Source of the DNA: Pseudomonadota bacterium
GTDB taxonomy: Bacteria > Myxococcota_A > UBA9160 > SZUA-336
DNA length: 64,000 nucleotides
Reading direction: 5' to 3'
Assembly: GCA_003247575.1 (NCBI GenBank)
Contig: QJZC01000032.1
Coordinates: 1 to 64,000, forward strand
Below the pieces are notes generated by a model. It did no database searches. It saw nothing but the letters and a program-made list of their open reading frames with translations, and was not told where the DNA came from. Shown one piece after another: positions 21,259-31,470 of this stretch; position 1 is the first letter of the stretch, and each line of letters starts with the position of its first letter. The translations under genes and the position numbers were made by a program.

Positions 21259-23208
21259 TCAGGCGAGCTCGTAGTCGTTTGGATCTGGGCCCAGGGTAGC
21301 GTTCCAGAACTCGCCGAGGCTGAACGGCCAGTTCTGGGAGACCCGACCCTTTGCATTCTTGTACCAGCTGTCGACACCAGGCCAGCCCCAGGCCATGAGC
21401 TGGTTGCGCTCGTCGACGCGCCGATTGAAGCGATCGTAAGCCTTGGGGGACACCTGCATCGATTTGTGTGGGCTACTCAGCAGTAGGTCGATACACCCGA
21501 GAATGTAGCGTGCCTCGCACTCTGCGAAGAAGATGATGCTTCCATTCACCACGATGTTCGTATTGGGGCCGTACATCATGAAGAGGTTCGGGAATCCGGG
21601 CACACTCGTTCCAAGGTAGGCACGTGCGTCCCCCGCCCAGAACTCGCGCAACGAGATCCCGTGTTCACCTCTGACATCGAGTGTGCGTAGGAACTCGCTC
21701 GCTCGAAAGCCGGTTCCATAGATGATGACTTCCGCCGGGTGCTCGACACCATCAGCTGTACGAATGCCAGAGCGTGTAACCTCTGTGATGGGCTGGGTCA
21801 CGAGAGCTACATCCGACCGCCTCAGTGTGCGCAACCACACGCCGTTGTCTCGCAGCATGCGCTTTCCGCCCGGCGGGTAGTCGGGCACGGCAGCCTTGCG
21901 CAGCTCGGGGTCGTCAGGAATCTGCTTCTCGATGTACGCTGTGAGCAGTCTGCGTAGCTCGTCGTTCAGGGGGCTGACCGCGCGCGGATTGTCGCGCCAG
22001 TCGGGCTGTCCAGTGACCGCTGGGAGCAGCCCGTCGGTCATCATCCAGAACAGCCAGAATCGATACCACTTCTCGTAGAAGGGTACGTGCCGGAGGAGCC
22101 AGCGCATCTCTTCGGAGACGTCGTCGTGATAGTTGGGTGTCGGCCCCAGCCAGGGTGCGGAGCGCTGGAAGACCGTGAGCTCGGCCGCCGCGTCCGCGAT
22201 CTCTGGCACGAATTGAAACGAGCTGGCTCCGGTTCCGATCACGGCGACGCGCTTACCGCGGAGGTCTACGGAATGGTCCCAGCGGGCGGAGTGGAAGGTC
22301 TTCCCTGCGAATCGGTCCAGACCCGGGAGGTCCGGATAGCGAGGTTGATTGAGCTGACCTACCGCGCTGATCACGGCGTGGGCACGGGTCTGCGTACGTC
22401 CGTCCGGACCCGCCAGCCGAACGTCCCAGGACGCATCCGCTGCATTCCAGCGCAGCTCTTCCACACGGGTCTCAAATCGGATGTGGCGGCGCAGATCGTG
22501 TCGCGCGCTCACTCCTCGGAGATAGTCGAGCAGGACCGGCTGCGTGGAGAAGTGCTGCGGCCACTCGGAGTTGCGCTCGAACGAGAACGAGTACAGGTGG
22601 TTTGGCGTGTCCACGCGACAGCCCGGATAGGTGTTCTCGAGCCATGTGCCGCCCACGTCGGCGTTCTTCTCGACGATGGTGAACGGGATACCCGCCTGCG
22701 CTAGTCGGACCGCCGCGGCGAGCCCGGACACTCCCGCTCCGATGACCAGGACCTGGAACGTCTGGCGTCGTGTCGTCGGGATCTGGTCGAGCGCCGGCCT
22801 CGCCTCGGCTGCGGCTCCGTCGAGTGCCAGTTCCTCGATCAGGAAGGGAAGGTACGACTCCGGGATCTCTCTGCCTGCGATGAAATCCATCAGCTTGCGC
22901 ACCGTTTCGGAGCGCAGCGGAGATGCAGGCGGGCAGCCGTTGTCGCGGTACTCGGCGAGCACACGCAGCGCCGTCTTGCGCGCCTCGGCCTGCAGCGACT
23001 CACTCATTCCGCCCTGTTGGTCACCGAAGAGGTCGAAGTGAAGCGTCCCCGCTCGCTCGATGAGTTCCAAGTCACCGGTCAGATGGACCAGGGCATTCAT
23101 CAAGCTCGGCAGATGCGCTGCCTGGAGAGCACGTGCGAGCACGTCGTCCGAGGCTCGGATCGGTTCCACCACGGGAGGTGTCGGGGACGGGACGGGGCTT
23201 GCAGACAT
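21259..23208 (-). CDS. Flavin-containing monooxygenase, Baeyer-Villiger type
   Basis: 649 aa from the ATG at 23208, which has GGAG about 9 bases upstream; an ATG at 23229 lacks a ribosome site. A helical N-terminal extension (about 1-155) precedes the FAD Rossmann motif GAGVSGLA and the segment VGGTWLENTYPGCRVDTPNH. A Baeyer-Villiger-like fingerprint FAGKTFHSARWDH follows, with Asp where FxGxxxHxxxWP has Pro. The NADPH motif is VIGTGASSFQF. The C-terminal third holds the IIYGTGFRASEF motif. It should oxygenate ketones or related carbonyls using NADPH and oxygen. The stop lies 10 bases before the cyclase-ATPase gene, suggesting co-transcription. Confidence 0.9.
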   Translation of the reverse strand: MSASPVPSPTPPVVEPIRASDDVLARALQAAHLPSLMNALVHLTGDLELIERAGTLHFDLFGDQQGGMSESLQAEARKTALRVLAEYRDNGCPPASPLRSETVRKLMDFIAGREIPESYLPFLIEELALDGAAAEARPALDQIPTTRRQTFQVLVIGAGVSGLAAAVRLAQAGIPFTIVEKNADVGGTWLENTYPGCRVDTPNHLYSFSFERNSEWPQHFSTQPVLLDYLRGVSARHDLRRHIRFETRVEELRWNAADASWDVRLAGPDGRTQTRAHAVISAVGQLNQPRYPDLPGLDRFAGKTFHSARWDHSVDLRGKRVAVIGTGASSFQFVPEIADAAAELTVFQRSAPWLGPTPNYHDDVSEEMRWLLRHVPFYEKWYRFWLFWMMTDGLLPAVTGQPDWRDNPRAVSPLNDELRRLLTAYIEKQIPDDPELRKAAVPDYPPGGKRMLRDNGVWLRTLRRSDVALVTQPITEVTRSGIRTADGVEHPAEVIIYGTGFRASEFLRTLDVRGEHGISLREFWAGDARAYLGTSVPGFPNLFMMYGPNTNIVVNGSIIFFAECEARYILGCIDLLLSSPHKSMQVSPKAYDRFNRRVDERNQLMAWGWPGVDSWYKNAKGRVSQNWPFSLGEFWNATLGPDPNDYELA

Positions 23209-23433
23209 GGACTTCTCCAGCGAGGCCATTCGGGCGCAACGTACGCTCCGCGAGAGCGAGAACGCCCCATTTCGACGATTCCCCTACGAGAAGAACGTAC
23301 TTCCGTACGGGAAGCTCCCCGGCCGGCGAAGCCGCAGGCACGGGGCCCGGTCGAGATCCCTACGATACCTCGATTTCGCTCGCAGCAGCGACCTGGATGC
23401 GGGAGGTAGGCCGTGATGCGCAGGCAAGGTCGG

Positions 23434-24549
23434 TCAGCGGCCCGGTTCGGTGTCCGTGCCCCGCGTCGCCGGGGGGGCTCCCGCGGCGGTCCCGCCAGCC
23501 GACTCCACCTCGGCGGCATCCAGAGGCTCGGCTAGCTCGTCCACGCGGATGTCGAGCTCCCGCCTGCGTTCGTAGACCTCGCGCACCCGCCGCGTGCGTT
23601 CCATCTGCAGCCGGAGCTCCTCCAGGAGGGTCTCTTCGGCCCGCTCCTGCTGCGCCACCGCTTGAGACATGTCGCCACAGGCTTCGACCATGTAGGGGCC
23701 GCAGAACGAGAGCCGGCAGCAGTGAGCGGCCAGATCCTCGAAGGTCTCCAAGGCGCGCGCACCGTTCCAGGTGCTGACCTCACCCTGCTCCACGTCCTTG
23801 GCCTGCCGGAAGAGGGCGCGTGCCTCGACCAGGTCGCGCTGCTTCCAGGCCAGCAGTGCCTCGACCAGAGTGCTCTCGCCCGGGCGCGCTCCGCGGTCGC
23901 GCGCGCGTCGCAGCCATCGGCGCGCCTCGGCCAGCTGATTCTGATACACGGAGATCTCGGCTAGGTTGAGGTTCGGCGCCGAATCCCGAGGATCCAGGCG
24001 CTCTGCAATGCGAAAACTCAGCCGGGATGCATCCAGGTCTCCCCGGTAGGCCGACAGGATGGCGAGCAGGTTGTGCGCGCCTGCGTCCTCTGGCTCGCGC
24101 TCGACCTGGTCCAGCAGGTGGCGCTGGGCCGTGGACAGGTTTCGCAGATAGGCGTCCTCGCTGCCAGCCTGGAGATTTCGCTGCGCGGCTCCGAGATACG
24201 ACTGCGCCAGCTCGTTGCGAAGACCTGGATAGAGCGGGTTCCTCGCGAGCATGCGCGCGAGTCGCTCCGTGCGTGCATCGGGAAAGCGGGTCGGAAGAGC
24301 GGCCTCGGCGCGCTCCTGGCCAGCGGACCGCGGAAGCTCGGTGCGCACCCCTGACCGGCTGGCTGGCGCGCTCGAGCCGCACGCAGCGCAGGCGATGGCC
24401 AGTGCGAGAGCGGCGCAGCGGCGCGCAGGACGCGAGCCGCGCGCCGAGCCTGAATCCGAGCAGGCATTCGAGCCTGCGCTCGAGTCCGCACCGGAGTCGG
24501 CACTCGATTCGAGGGCTCGGCCGTTGACACTCGCGCGACAGATCGGCAT
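23434..24549 (-). CDS. TPR-containing lipoprotein
   Basis: About 371 aa if the ATG at 24549 is used; no ribosome site marks it and the start is uncertain. A Ser/Ala-rich N-terminus leads to a hydrophobic stretch with a lipobox-like ALAIACAACG. Residues about 95-270 form TPR units (for example LNLAEISVYQNQLAEARRWL and LLAWKQRDLVEARALF). A Cys-rich segment (AAHCCRLSFCGPYMVEACGD) is followed by a coiled coil of about 50 residues rich in Glu and Arg. The function is unknown. It is divergent from the ABC exporter genes, with only 60 bases between the starts. Confidence 0.7.
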   Translation of the reverse strand: MPICRASVNGRALESSADSGADSSAGSNACSDSGSARGSRPARRCAALALAIACAACGSSAPASRSGVRTELPRSAGQERAEAALPTRFPDARTERLARMLARNPLYPGLRNELAQSYLGAAQRNLQAGSEDAYLRNLSTAQRHLLDQVEREPEDAGAHNLLAILSAYRGDLDASRLSFRIAERLDPRDSAPNLNLAEISVYQNQLAEARRWLRRARDRGARPGESTLVEALLAWKQRDLVEARALFRQAKDVEQGEVSTWNGARALETFEDLAAHCCRLSFCGPYMVEACGDMSQAVAQQERAEETLLEELRLQMERTRRVREVYERRRELDIRVDELAEPLDAAEVESAGGTAAGAPPATRGTDTEPGR

Positions 24550-24609
24550 CAGGTTGGGGCGCCCCGCATGGTCAAGCCCGAATCTTGGCCTCCGACCGGA
24601 GGAATCGCA

Positions 24610-25287
24610 ATGTCTCCGCCTGCCGTTCTCTTCGAGGGCGTCTCGAAGATCTACCCGCGTCCCGACGCAGAGCCGCTGCGAGCTCTGCGCGACGTCTCTC
24701 TCCGCGTGCCCCAGGGGCGCAGCGTGGCGATCACCGGCAGGAGCGGCAGCGGCAAGTCCACCCTCTTGCATCTCGCGGCCGGCATCGACGAGCCCTCGGA
24801 GGGCCGTGTCGAGATCCTCGGTGCCGACCTCGGGCGACTGAACGATGCTGAGCGCACCTTGCGCCGTCGCGACCAGATCGGCCTCATCTTTCAGTTCTTC
24901 CATCTGCTGCCGCATCTGAGCGTTGGCGACAACGTGGCACTCCCCGCGATGATCGCCGGAGAGCGCGATTATGGCGGGCGGGTCCTCGAGCTACTCGAGC
25001 GGGTGGGCCTGGCGGATCGTGCGCGCGAGCGCGTGGACCGGCTGAGCGGTGGTGAGATGCAGCGGGTTGCGATCTGCCGCGCGCTGCTGCGAGGTCCGGA
25101 GCTGCTGCTGGCGGATGAGCCGACCGGGAACCTCGACGACCGCAATGGGCAGCGCGTGATGGAGCTCCTGCTCGAACTGGCAGCGGAGGGACAGCGGACC
25201 CTGATCTTCGTCACCCACAGCGAAGAGATGGCAGCAATGGCGGACACTCGGCTCGCGATTCACAGCGGGGTGCTCGAGCCGTCGTGA
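24610..25287 (+). CDS. ABC transporter ATP-binding protein (LolD/MacB type)
   Basis: 225 aa from the ATG at 24610, preceded by GGAGG at 24597-24601. It has Walker A (GRSGSGKSTL), a Q-loop (LIFQFFHLLP), the signature LSGGEMQRVAICRA, Walker B (LLLADEPTGNLDD) and the switch His (FVTHS). It energises the permease that follows; their genes overlap as GTGA. It is a separate system from the ABC genes at 9574-12806. Confidence 0.93.
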   Translation: MSPPAVLFEGVSKIYPRPDAEPLRALRDVSLRVPQGRSVAITGRSGSGKSTLLHLAAGIDEPSEGRVEILGADLGRLNDAERTLRRRDQIGLIFQFFHLLPHLSVGDNVALPAMIAGERDYGGRVLELLERVGLADRARERVDRLSGGEMQRVAICRALLRGPELLLADEPTGNLDDRNGQRVMELLLELAAEGQRTLIFVTHSEEMAAMADTRLAIHSGVLEPS

Positions 25288-27809
25288 TTCGGTATCTGCT
25301 GCGCGGCTTTCAGGCGCACCTTCAGTCGGGGCGGAGCCTCTTCGTGCTGAGTGTCCTCGGGGTGGCGCTCGGTGTGGCGAGCGTGTCCTCGATTCTGATC
25401 CTCAACCGTAGTGCGCTCGGCGCATTCGAGGGGAGTGTTCGCGCGGTGAGCGGCGACGCCGACCTGTCGGTCCTGCCGCTCACGCCGACCTTCTCCGAGC
25501 GGCTCTATCCTCGCGTGCTCGCCAGCCCGGACGTGGAGCGAGCCTGGCCCCTGTATCGCGTCGATGTCGCACTCGCAGGTGCGGACGAGGTCTATCTGGA
25601 GGTGCTGGGACTCGATCTCTTCGTGCCGCGAGACGTGCCGTGGTCCGAGGCCCCGCGAGACCTCGGGCAGGCGCTGACGACCCCTGGCTTCGTCGCCGTC
25701 TCTCCTCAGTTCGCGCGCGCGCAGGAACTCGAGGTCGGCGATCGCTTCGAGGTGACCAGCGGTTCGCGCCGCGTCTCGCTCTACGTTGGAGCGCTCGTGG
25801 ACTTTCGCTCTCTGACCCCACTCGCGAGCACGACCCTCGTCGTGACCGACATCGCACAGGCGCAGGATCTATTCGGTCGGCGCGGCGAGCTGCACCAGAT
25901 CGACCTGACGTTGCGGAGTGGGGTTGACGCATCTACGGCGATCCGACGACTCGAGCGCAGGCTGGGTCCCAGTGTACGCGTGCGTGCGCCCGAGCAGCGT
26001 ACGGCCGAGGCCGCTGGCTTGCTGGGTGCATTTCGACTGAATCTGACGGCACTCAGCTTGATCAGCCTGTTCGTCGGCGGGTTTCTCGTGTACGTGAGCA
26101 CGCGCGCGGTCCTGGTGCGGCGTCGCGGAGAGATCGGTCTGTTGCGCGCAATCGGCGCGACGCGCGCGCAGACCTTGGTCTGGATCCTGGGAGAGGTCTC
26201 GCTGCTCGGTACGCTCGGAGTCGGGCTCGGATTGTCACTCGGCTATCTGGCAGCTGCAGCGAACCTCGAGCGGATCAGTGGGACGCTGACGAACCTCTAC
26301 ATGCTCGAAGCCGTCGAGACGCTCGACGTACCGCCACGGTTGCTGCTGCTTTCGGGGCTGCTCGGTATCGGCGGAGCGCTCGCGGGGGCGATTGGCCCAG
26401 CGCTCGAGATGAGTCGTCGCAATCCGCGCTCCCTTCTGGCCGGGTTCGTCGCCGAGGAGAGACTCGGGCGAGTGTCTGGAAGCGTCGCCTGCTTGGGTCT
26501 CTGCATGCTGTGCGGTGTCGCGCTGTGGTGCTACTGGGTCGGTGAGACGTGGCGCGCGCGCGGCTTCGTCCTCGGGGTGGCACTCCTGCTGACCTTGCCG
26601 CTGGCCTCTCCTTACATCGTGCGCACCGCGACGCGAAGGCTGTCTCCACGTGGCTTCGGCCTGCGCTACGGAATGAAGGCGCTAGGACTCCGGCTGCACA
26701 GCACCGCCTTTGCGGCAGCTGCCCTGGCGGTGGCCGTGAGCATGCTGATCGGGATCACCTTGATGATCGGAAGCTTCCGCCGCACGGTGGACCTCTGGGT
26801 GGGAGAGACCTTGCAGGCGGATGTCTACGTCACGTCCGAGTCGTGGCGCCGCGCTCGCGATGCCGCTGCGCTGGACGAACGCGTGATTCGAGGGCTCGCC
26901 GAGCAGCCCGAGGTCATCGCAGTCGACCGTTTGCGGCAGTTCTTCGCCTACACGGGAGAGAGACGCATTTCGGTGGCAGGGGTCGGACTCGCGAGCCCAC
27001 CGGGGCGTGTGCCCTATCAGCTGATCGAGGGGGAGCAGGGGCCCGCCCTCGAAGCGATGCAGGCTGGTGCCGGAGTCCTCATCAGCGAGCCGCTCGCGCG
27101 CAAGGCCGGGCTCGAGGTCGGAGCCGCACTCGAAATCGCCACTCCGTCTGGGCCTCGCTCCTTTCGAGTCGTCGGGGTCGCATACGATTACACCAGCGAA
27201 CTCGGCGGCGCCGTGATGAGTCTCGAGACGATGACTGCGGCATTCGGTCGGGGAGCGATCAGCAATCTGGCACTCTACCTGCAGCCGGGAACCGACGTGC
27301 AAATGGTCGTGTCCCGCATGCGCCGCCAGTGGAGCGACGTCCCGCTCCGAATTCGCAGCAACCGGGACATTCGTCGCGAGGTGTTGGAGATCTTCGATCA
27401 AACCTTCGCCGTAACGCGCTTGCTACAGGTGATGAGTCTGCTGATTGCCGCGTCGGGTGTGATGCTCACCTTGATCGTGCTCGCGCGGGAGCGCGTATCC
27501 GAGCTGGCGCTCTACCGTGCGCTGGGAGCGCGCCGACCGCAGATCTTTCGGGTGTTTCTGGGCAAGGGGCTCGGGATCGCTGCTTTTGGCCTGGGCCTGG
27601 GTGCGATCGCGGGAGTCCTGCTGGCGCTCGTCCTGATCTATCTAGTAAACCGCGCATACTTCGGCTGGACGATCGCGGTGTACTGGCCCTGGCGCGCAAT
27701 CCTGGAGCAACTCGCGACGATCTTGCTGGCCGCACTTGCGGCGAGCATCTATCCCGCGCTCAGGGCGAGCCGCACGCCGGCGACCGAACTCAGTCGTGAG
27801 AGCCTCTGA
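25284..27809 (+). CDS. ABC transporter permease with two FtsX domains
   Basis: 841 aa from a GTG overlapping the ATPase stop. The first helix (SLFVLSVLGVALGVASVSSI) is followed by a MacB-PCD-like extracytoplasmic domain and FtsX helices (LISLFVGGFLVYVSTRAVLV, RRRGEIGLLRAIGATRAQ). The pattern then repeats, with a second extracytoplasmic domain and FtsX block (ERVSELALYRALGARRPQ). This duplicated layout is that of permeases usually paired with an AttH-type secreted lipocalin, encoded here just downstream. The substrate is unknown; lipid or lipoprotein traffic is a reasonable guess. Confidence 0.92.
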   Translation: MIRYLLRGFQAHLQSGRSLFVLSVLGVALGVASVSSILILNRSALGAFEGSVRAVSGDADLSVLPLTPTFSERLYPRVLASPDVERAWPLYRVDVALAGADEVYLEVLGLDLFVPRDVPWSEAPRDLGQALTTPGFVAVSPQFARAQELEVGDRFEVTSGSRRVSLYVGALVDFRSLTPLASTTLVVTDIAQAQDLFGRRGELHQIDLTLRSGVDASTAIRRLERRLGPSVRVRAPEQRTAEAAGLLGAFRLNLTALSLISLFVGGFLVYVSTRAVLVRRRGEIGLLRAIGATRAQTLVWILGEVSLLGTLGVGLGLSLGYLAAAANLERISGTLTNLYMLEAVETLDVPPRLLLLSGLLGIGGALAGAIGPALEMSRRNPRSLLAGFVAEERLGRVSGSVACLGLCMLCGVALWCYWVGETWRARGFVLGVALLLTLPLASPYIVRTATRRLSPRGFGLRYGMKALGLRLHSTAFAAAALAVAVSMLIGITLMIGSFRRTVDLWVGETLQADVYVTSESWRRARDAAALDERVIRGLAEQPEVIAVDRLRQFFAYTGERRISVAGVGLASPPGRVPYQLIEGEQGPALEAMQAGAGVLISEPLARKAGLEVGAALEIATPSGPRSFRVVGVAYDYTSELGGAVMSLETMTAAFGRGAISNLALYLQPGTDVQMVVSRMRRQWSDVPLRIRSNRDIRREVLEIFDQTFAVTRLLQVMSLLIAASGVMLTLIVLARERVSELALYRALGARRPQIFRVFLGKGLGIAAFGLGLGAIAGVLLALVLIYLVNRAYFGWTIAVYWPWRAILEQLATILLAALAASIYPALRASRTPATELSRESL

Positions 27810-27835
27810 GGAGCGCGCGTGGGAGTTACGTCCGC

Positions 27836-29188
27836 ATGGAGGTGGACATAGAAATGCGTCATTCGAAACCGCATGCTCGCGGCCGATCCGCGAGCGCTAC
27901 GAGCCAAGGCTCTTGCAGCGGCTCGGGGAACTTCCGAGTCGCGAGTCGCTTCGAAGTCGTTCTCGGAACCCTCGTACTTGCAGCTCTGTCTTGCGCTCCA
28001 CTCGCGAACGCACGGGCAGGGGAGTCCCGCCCGGCGCCGGACGCTCCCGGCGACGGCCCCAGCGCGGATCGTCCCGCCTTTAGGACGGGCTGGCGCCAAG
28101 CGGAGCCTGGCTACGTCTGGGAGTTTCCTCGCGACCACTTCGCGCATCGCGCCTATCAGATCGAGTGGTGGTACTTCACGGGTCATCTGAACGACGCCTC
28201 GCAGGTCGCGTCCGGGCCTCTCCGACATCGATTCGCATACCAGTTCACTCTGTTCCGGATCGGCCTGGTGGCGCAGACCGGGGAGGTTGGCCATCCGTTG
28301 GACTCGCGTCGTCTCGACTCGGACTGGGATGCCCCCGGACTCTTGATGGGGCATGCGGCCATCACCGATATCGAGACCGGAGAGCATCGATTCAGCGAGC
28401 TCCTGTACCGCGAAGCCGCCCTTCTCGCCGGGTTCGGCCGACCTGGTCAGGAGAGAATCGCGTGGACGCGTGCGCCCGTGGGCACTGATGCCGACTGGCA
28501 GCTGCGACTCGAGGGGGACGGCTTCGTCTTTCAGATGAGCGATCTTCGAGAAGGATTCGGGTTCGAGCTTCGCGCGCAGCCGGGCAAGCCGCTCGTCTTT
28601 CAGGGGCCGGGCGGGCTGAGCCGCAAGTCGGATGACCCGGGTGCAGCCAGCCTCTACTACAGCTTTCCGCGTCTTCGAACCGAGGGCACGTTGCGGGTAG
28701 ATGAGCGTGCGTTTGCGGTCCGTGGGCAGAGCTGGATGGACAAGGAGATCTCGAGTCGTCAGCTGAGCAGCGATCAGGTGGGCTGGGACTGGTTCAGTCT
28801 GCAGCTGGATGATGGCCGTGAGCTCATGTTGTTTCAGCTGCGCGACTCCGAGGGGCGCGTGAGTCATGCGCGGGGCACGCAGATCCAGCGGGATGGCTCG
28901 CCGGAGTTCCTGGACGGGGAGCGCTTCGAGGTGGCGGCAACGGACTACTGGCGAAGCCCGGTCTCAGGGATTCGCTATCCGGCTGGCTGGACCATCGACG
29001 TCCCCGGCTTCAGCGAGCCGTTCGAGGTCGTTCCGCTGGTTGCGGATCAGGAGAACCGCAGCCGTCTGTCACGGAGCCCGAAATACTGGGAGGGAGCAGT
29101 GGAACTGCGGGATGCTCGCGGACAGCGTCTGGGAGTCGGCTTCGTCGAGCTCACCGGGTACGGGGCGGACAACCGGCCCCCGCTTTGA
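27836..29188 (+). CDS. AttH/CrtC-like secreted lipocalin-fold protein
   Basis: 450 aa from the ATG at 27836; a second ATG at 27854, with GGAGG upstream, would give a slightly shorter protein. An N-terminal signal peptide (VVLGTLVLAALSCAPLANARA) precedes a two-lobed lipocalin-like domain of the AttH family (COG5621, once annotated as secreted hydrolase or CrtC). Conserved features are IEWWYFTGHL, YQFTLFR, SWMDKEISS and the paired Trp in GWDWFSLQLDDG. In many proteobacteria this family is encoded beside an ATPase and a duplicated FtsX permease, as here. It is probably the periplasmic partner of that transporter. Catalytic activity is unproven. Confidence 0.9.
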   Translation: MEVDIEMRHSKPHARGRSASATSQGSCSGSGNFRVASRFEVVLGTLVLAALSCAPLANARAGESRPAPDAPGDGPSADRPAFRTGWRQAEPGYVWEFPRDHFAHRAYQIEWWYFTGHLNDASQVASGPLRHRFAYQFTLFRIGLVAQTGEVGHPLDSRRLDSDWDAPGLLMGHAAITDIETGEHRFSELLYREAALLAGFGRPGQERIAWTRAPVGTDADWQLRLEGDGFVFQMSDLREGFGFELRAQPGKPLVFQGPGGLSRKSDDPGAASLYYSFPRLRTEGTLRVDERAFAVRGQSWMDKEISSRQLSSDQVGWDWFSLQLDDGRELMLFQLRDSEGRVSHARGTQIQRDGSPEFLDGERFEVAATDYWRSPVSGIRYPAGWTIDVPGFSEPFEVVPLVADQENRSRLSRSPKYWEGAVELRDARGQRLGVGFVELTGYGADNRPPL

Positions 29189-29269
29189 TGCGCATATGCA
29201 CACGGGTGCGACCCGGAATCGTCCCTGACCGCGCATTCGGCGGGCGACCTGCTACCTTCCGCCTCGTCC

Positions 29270-30823
29270 ATGTGTCCCTCCGAGTTGCCGCCGTCCGTCG
29301 TGGATCCTACCCGGGAGCCCACCTTCCGTGCCGCGATGGAGTCCCGGCTCCATCGGAGCTCCGTCGCCGTGCCCGGCACCGACTCCGAGCGCACGGCGCT
29401 GCTAGACACGCTCGCGCGCGCGCGTGCGAGCACCATCGCGCGACTGGAAGCGCGCGGAGCGTATCCGAACTGGGTGCTGCTCGCGGCCCTGGCCGGCATG
29501 TTTGCGACCACGTTCCCGGTTACCATCCTGACCCTTTCGCTCGGGACGATCGCGCGCGAGTTCCAGACCAGCGAGACGAGCATCGCTTGGGTCATCTCCG
29601 CGCCGATGTTGCTCTCCGCCGTTGCGCTGCCTCTCCTGGGGAAGCTCGGGGATCTGCGAGGGCACAGGCGCGTCTTCCTGGTCGGATTCTCTGGCGCCAC
29701 CGTCGTCGCAGCCGCTACGGCCACGGCGTGGGATGCCGGATCCTTGATCGCCTTCCGGACCTTGGCGGCGATCCTCGGCGGAGCCACACAGCCGACCGCG
29801 ATGGCTCTCATCTTCAGTGTGTACCCCCCGGAACGCCGCGTTCGTGCGATGGGGTGGTGGTCGATGACCGGCGCCGCCGCACCCGCACTGGGACTCGTAG
29901 CGGGGGGGCCGCTCGTGGATCTTCTGGGCTGGCGGGTCGTATTCGTGTTCCAGGCACTGCTCTCCGCCTGTGCGCTCACGCTCGCCTGCGTGATTCTGCG
30001 TGAGACTCCTACGCAGAACGTACGTTTCGACGTCCGCGGAGCACTCTGTCTCGCGCTCGCAGTGCTCGGCAGCATGGCCCTGCTCGCGGGGGTGCGCGAT
30101 CTCGCGCTGTCGAGCGGCGCGCTCGTGGCCTGCGGGCTGGTCGCGTTCGCCGGACTGTCGGCCTTCATTGCCGTGGAGCGGCGTACGGCGGAGCCGCTGC
30201 TCCCGCTCGAGTTCTTTGCGCGCAGAGGCTTCACGGCGCCGATCCTGTCGAACGCCTTCATGTCCGCCGCGTATATGGGGGCCTTCGTGATCGCACCCTT
30301 CGTGCTGCTGGAGCAGTTCGGGTTCTCGATCAGCGTGGCTGCCGGAATCATGCTGATGCGCACTGTCTCGCTGTCTGCGTCCTCGCCGCTCGGTGGGAGC
30401 CTGGGGCAGCGGATCGGCCAGAGGAACTCCGCGCTACTGGGCTCATTCGTCCTGATGCTGGGGCTCGTGCTGATGTCGTGGGCCGTTGGCCAGGGCCTGC
30501 TCCTCCCGGTCTGCATCGCACTGGTGCTTCAGGGAGTTGGGCACGGGCTGTGTCTTCCCTCGCTCACGGCGAGTATTTCGAATGCGGTGCCGCAAGAGGA
30601 TCTCGGAATCGCATCTGCGGCGAACCGACTGACTGCCCAGCTCGGGAGCGCGCTCGGAATCACCGCACTGACCTTGGTCTACGCGTCCATCGGGGCGACG
30701 TCCGGCCTGGTGCGAGCTTTCTGGGTCGCCGCCGTGCTCGCAGGCCTATCCTGCCTTTCCGCTGGCTTCATGGAGAGAGCCGATGCGCACTCCGAAGCAT
30801 CGGCCTCGGGTGCACCGAGATAG
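29270..30823 (+). CDS. MFS multidrug-type transporter, DHA2/EmrB-like
   Basis: 517 aa with a hydrophilic N-terminus of about 65 residues and about 14 hydrophobic helices, as in the 14-helix DHA2 drug:H+ antiporters. Motif A is GKLGDLRGHRRVF after helix 2. Motif C-like Gly/Pro spacing is visible in GAAAPALGLVAGGPL. No ribosome site marks the start, and part of the N-terminal extension may be untranslated. It ends 20 bases before the convergent TonB-C-like gene. The substrate is unknown. Confidence 0.9.
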   Translation: MCPSELPPSVVDPTREPTFRAAMESRLHRSSVAVPGTDSERTALLDTLARARASTIARLEARGAYPNWVLLAALAGMFATTFPVTILTLSLGTIAREFQTSETSIAWVISAPMLLSAVALPLLGKLGDLRGHRRVFLVGFSGATVVAAATATAWDAGSLIAFRTLAAILGGATQPTAMALIFSVYPPERRVRAMGWWSMTGAAAPALGLVAGGPLVDLLGWRVVFVFQALLSACALTLACVILRETPTQNVRFDVRGALCLALAVLGSMALLAGVRDLALSSGALVACGLVAFAGLSAFIAVERRTAEPLLPLEFFARRGFTAPILSNAFMSAAYMGAFVIAPFVLLEQFGFSISVAAGIMLMRTVSLSASSPLGGSLGQRIGQRNSALLGSFVLMLGLVLMSWAVGQGLLLPVCIALVLQGVGHGLCLPSLTASISNAVPQEDLGIASAANRLTAQLGSALGITALTLVYASIGATSGLVRAFWVAAVLAGLSCLSAGFMERADAHSEASASGAPR

Positions 30824-30842
30824 CTCTGGCTGCGCTCGTTCG

Positions 30843-31346
30843 CTAGCGGACGTCGAACATCATGCAGGTTCCGGAGCGGAAGGGTCGTTCCGGTGCATCG
30901 AAGCGCCACTGGGCCAGGGCTTCACCTGCAGCGCGGTCGAAGAGCCGCTCCGGCATTGCATCTGCGACGCAGATCTCGCTCACCTCACCGGCCTGCTGCA
31001 CGGTGAAGTTCATGCACACGAAGCCTGTCTTCCCCGTGCGCAGGGCGACCCGAGGATACCGCGCGGCTACGCGCACGGCCGGATCTTGCACCGAGTTGAG
31101 CGCGGGCTCGTCCGCCGCGCAGAGCGGCGGAGGAGGGTCGCGTGGATCCTCCAGGGTCGCGCACCCCGTCAGCAGAGCGACGAGCGTCAGCGGCAGCCAG
31201 GTTGCCCATTCCCTTCGACTTGGCTGCCGCCTCTGCGGGCGGGCCCCCCCTGACGACACTTCGGATCGGGACAGGGCTTCGGGTCCGAGCGGGAGCGAGT
31301 CCGCGCGAGATGGGAATCGGGGTCTGAACGTGTGGTTCTGTCGCAT
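30843..31346 (-). CDS. TonB C-terminal-domain-like envelope protein
   Basis: 167 aa. The ATG at 31346 has a strong ribosome site (GGAGG five bases upstream). A basic N-terminus of about 50 residues is followed by a hydrophobic segment ending LVALLTGC, which could be a membrane anchor or a late lipobox. The C-terminal 85 residues resemble a TonB_C domain: YPRVALRTGKTGFVCMNFTV, then GEVSEICVADAMPERLFD and AAGEALAQWRFDAP. It lacks the long Pro-rich spacer of TonB. No ExbB/ExbD genes adjoin it, so a role in TonB energy transfer is uncertain. It converges on the MFS gene. Confidence 0.75.
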   Translation of the reverse strand: MRQNHTFRPRFPSRADSLPLGPEALSRSEVSSGGARPQRRQPSRREWATWLPLTLVALLTGCATLEDPRDPPPPLCAADEPALNSVQDPAVRVAARYPRVALRTGKTGFVCMNFTVQQAGEVSEICVADAMPERLFDRAAGEALAQWRFDAPERPFRSGTCMMFDVR

Positions 31347-31470
31347 CCTGTCCTCCGCGGCGCCTATCCTACCGCGCGCTCGGGGTCGGTGAAAACCACA
31401 CGCCAGGCGTGGAAATCGAGCCGCACCGAGCCTGGGCGGTCGTGGGCGCGCCGCATCACAGGGCTGCAGA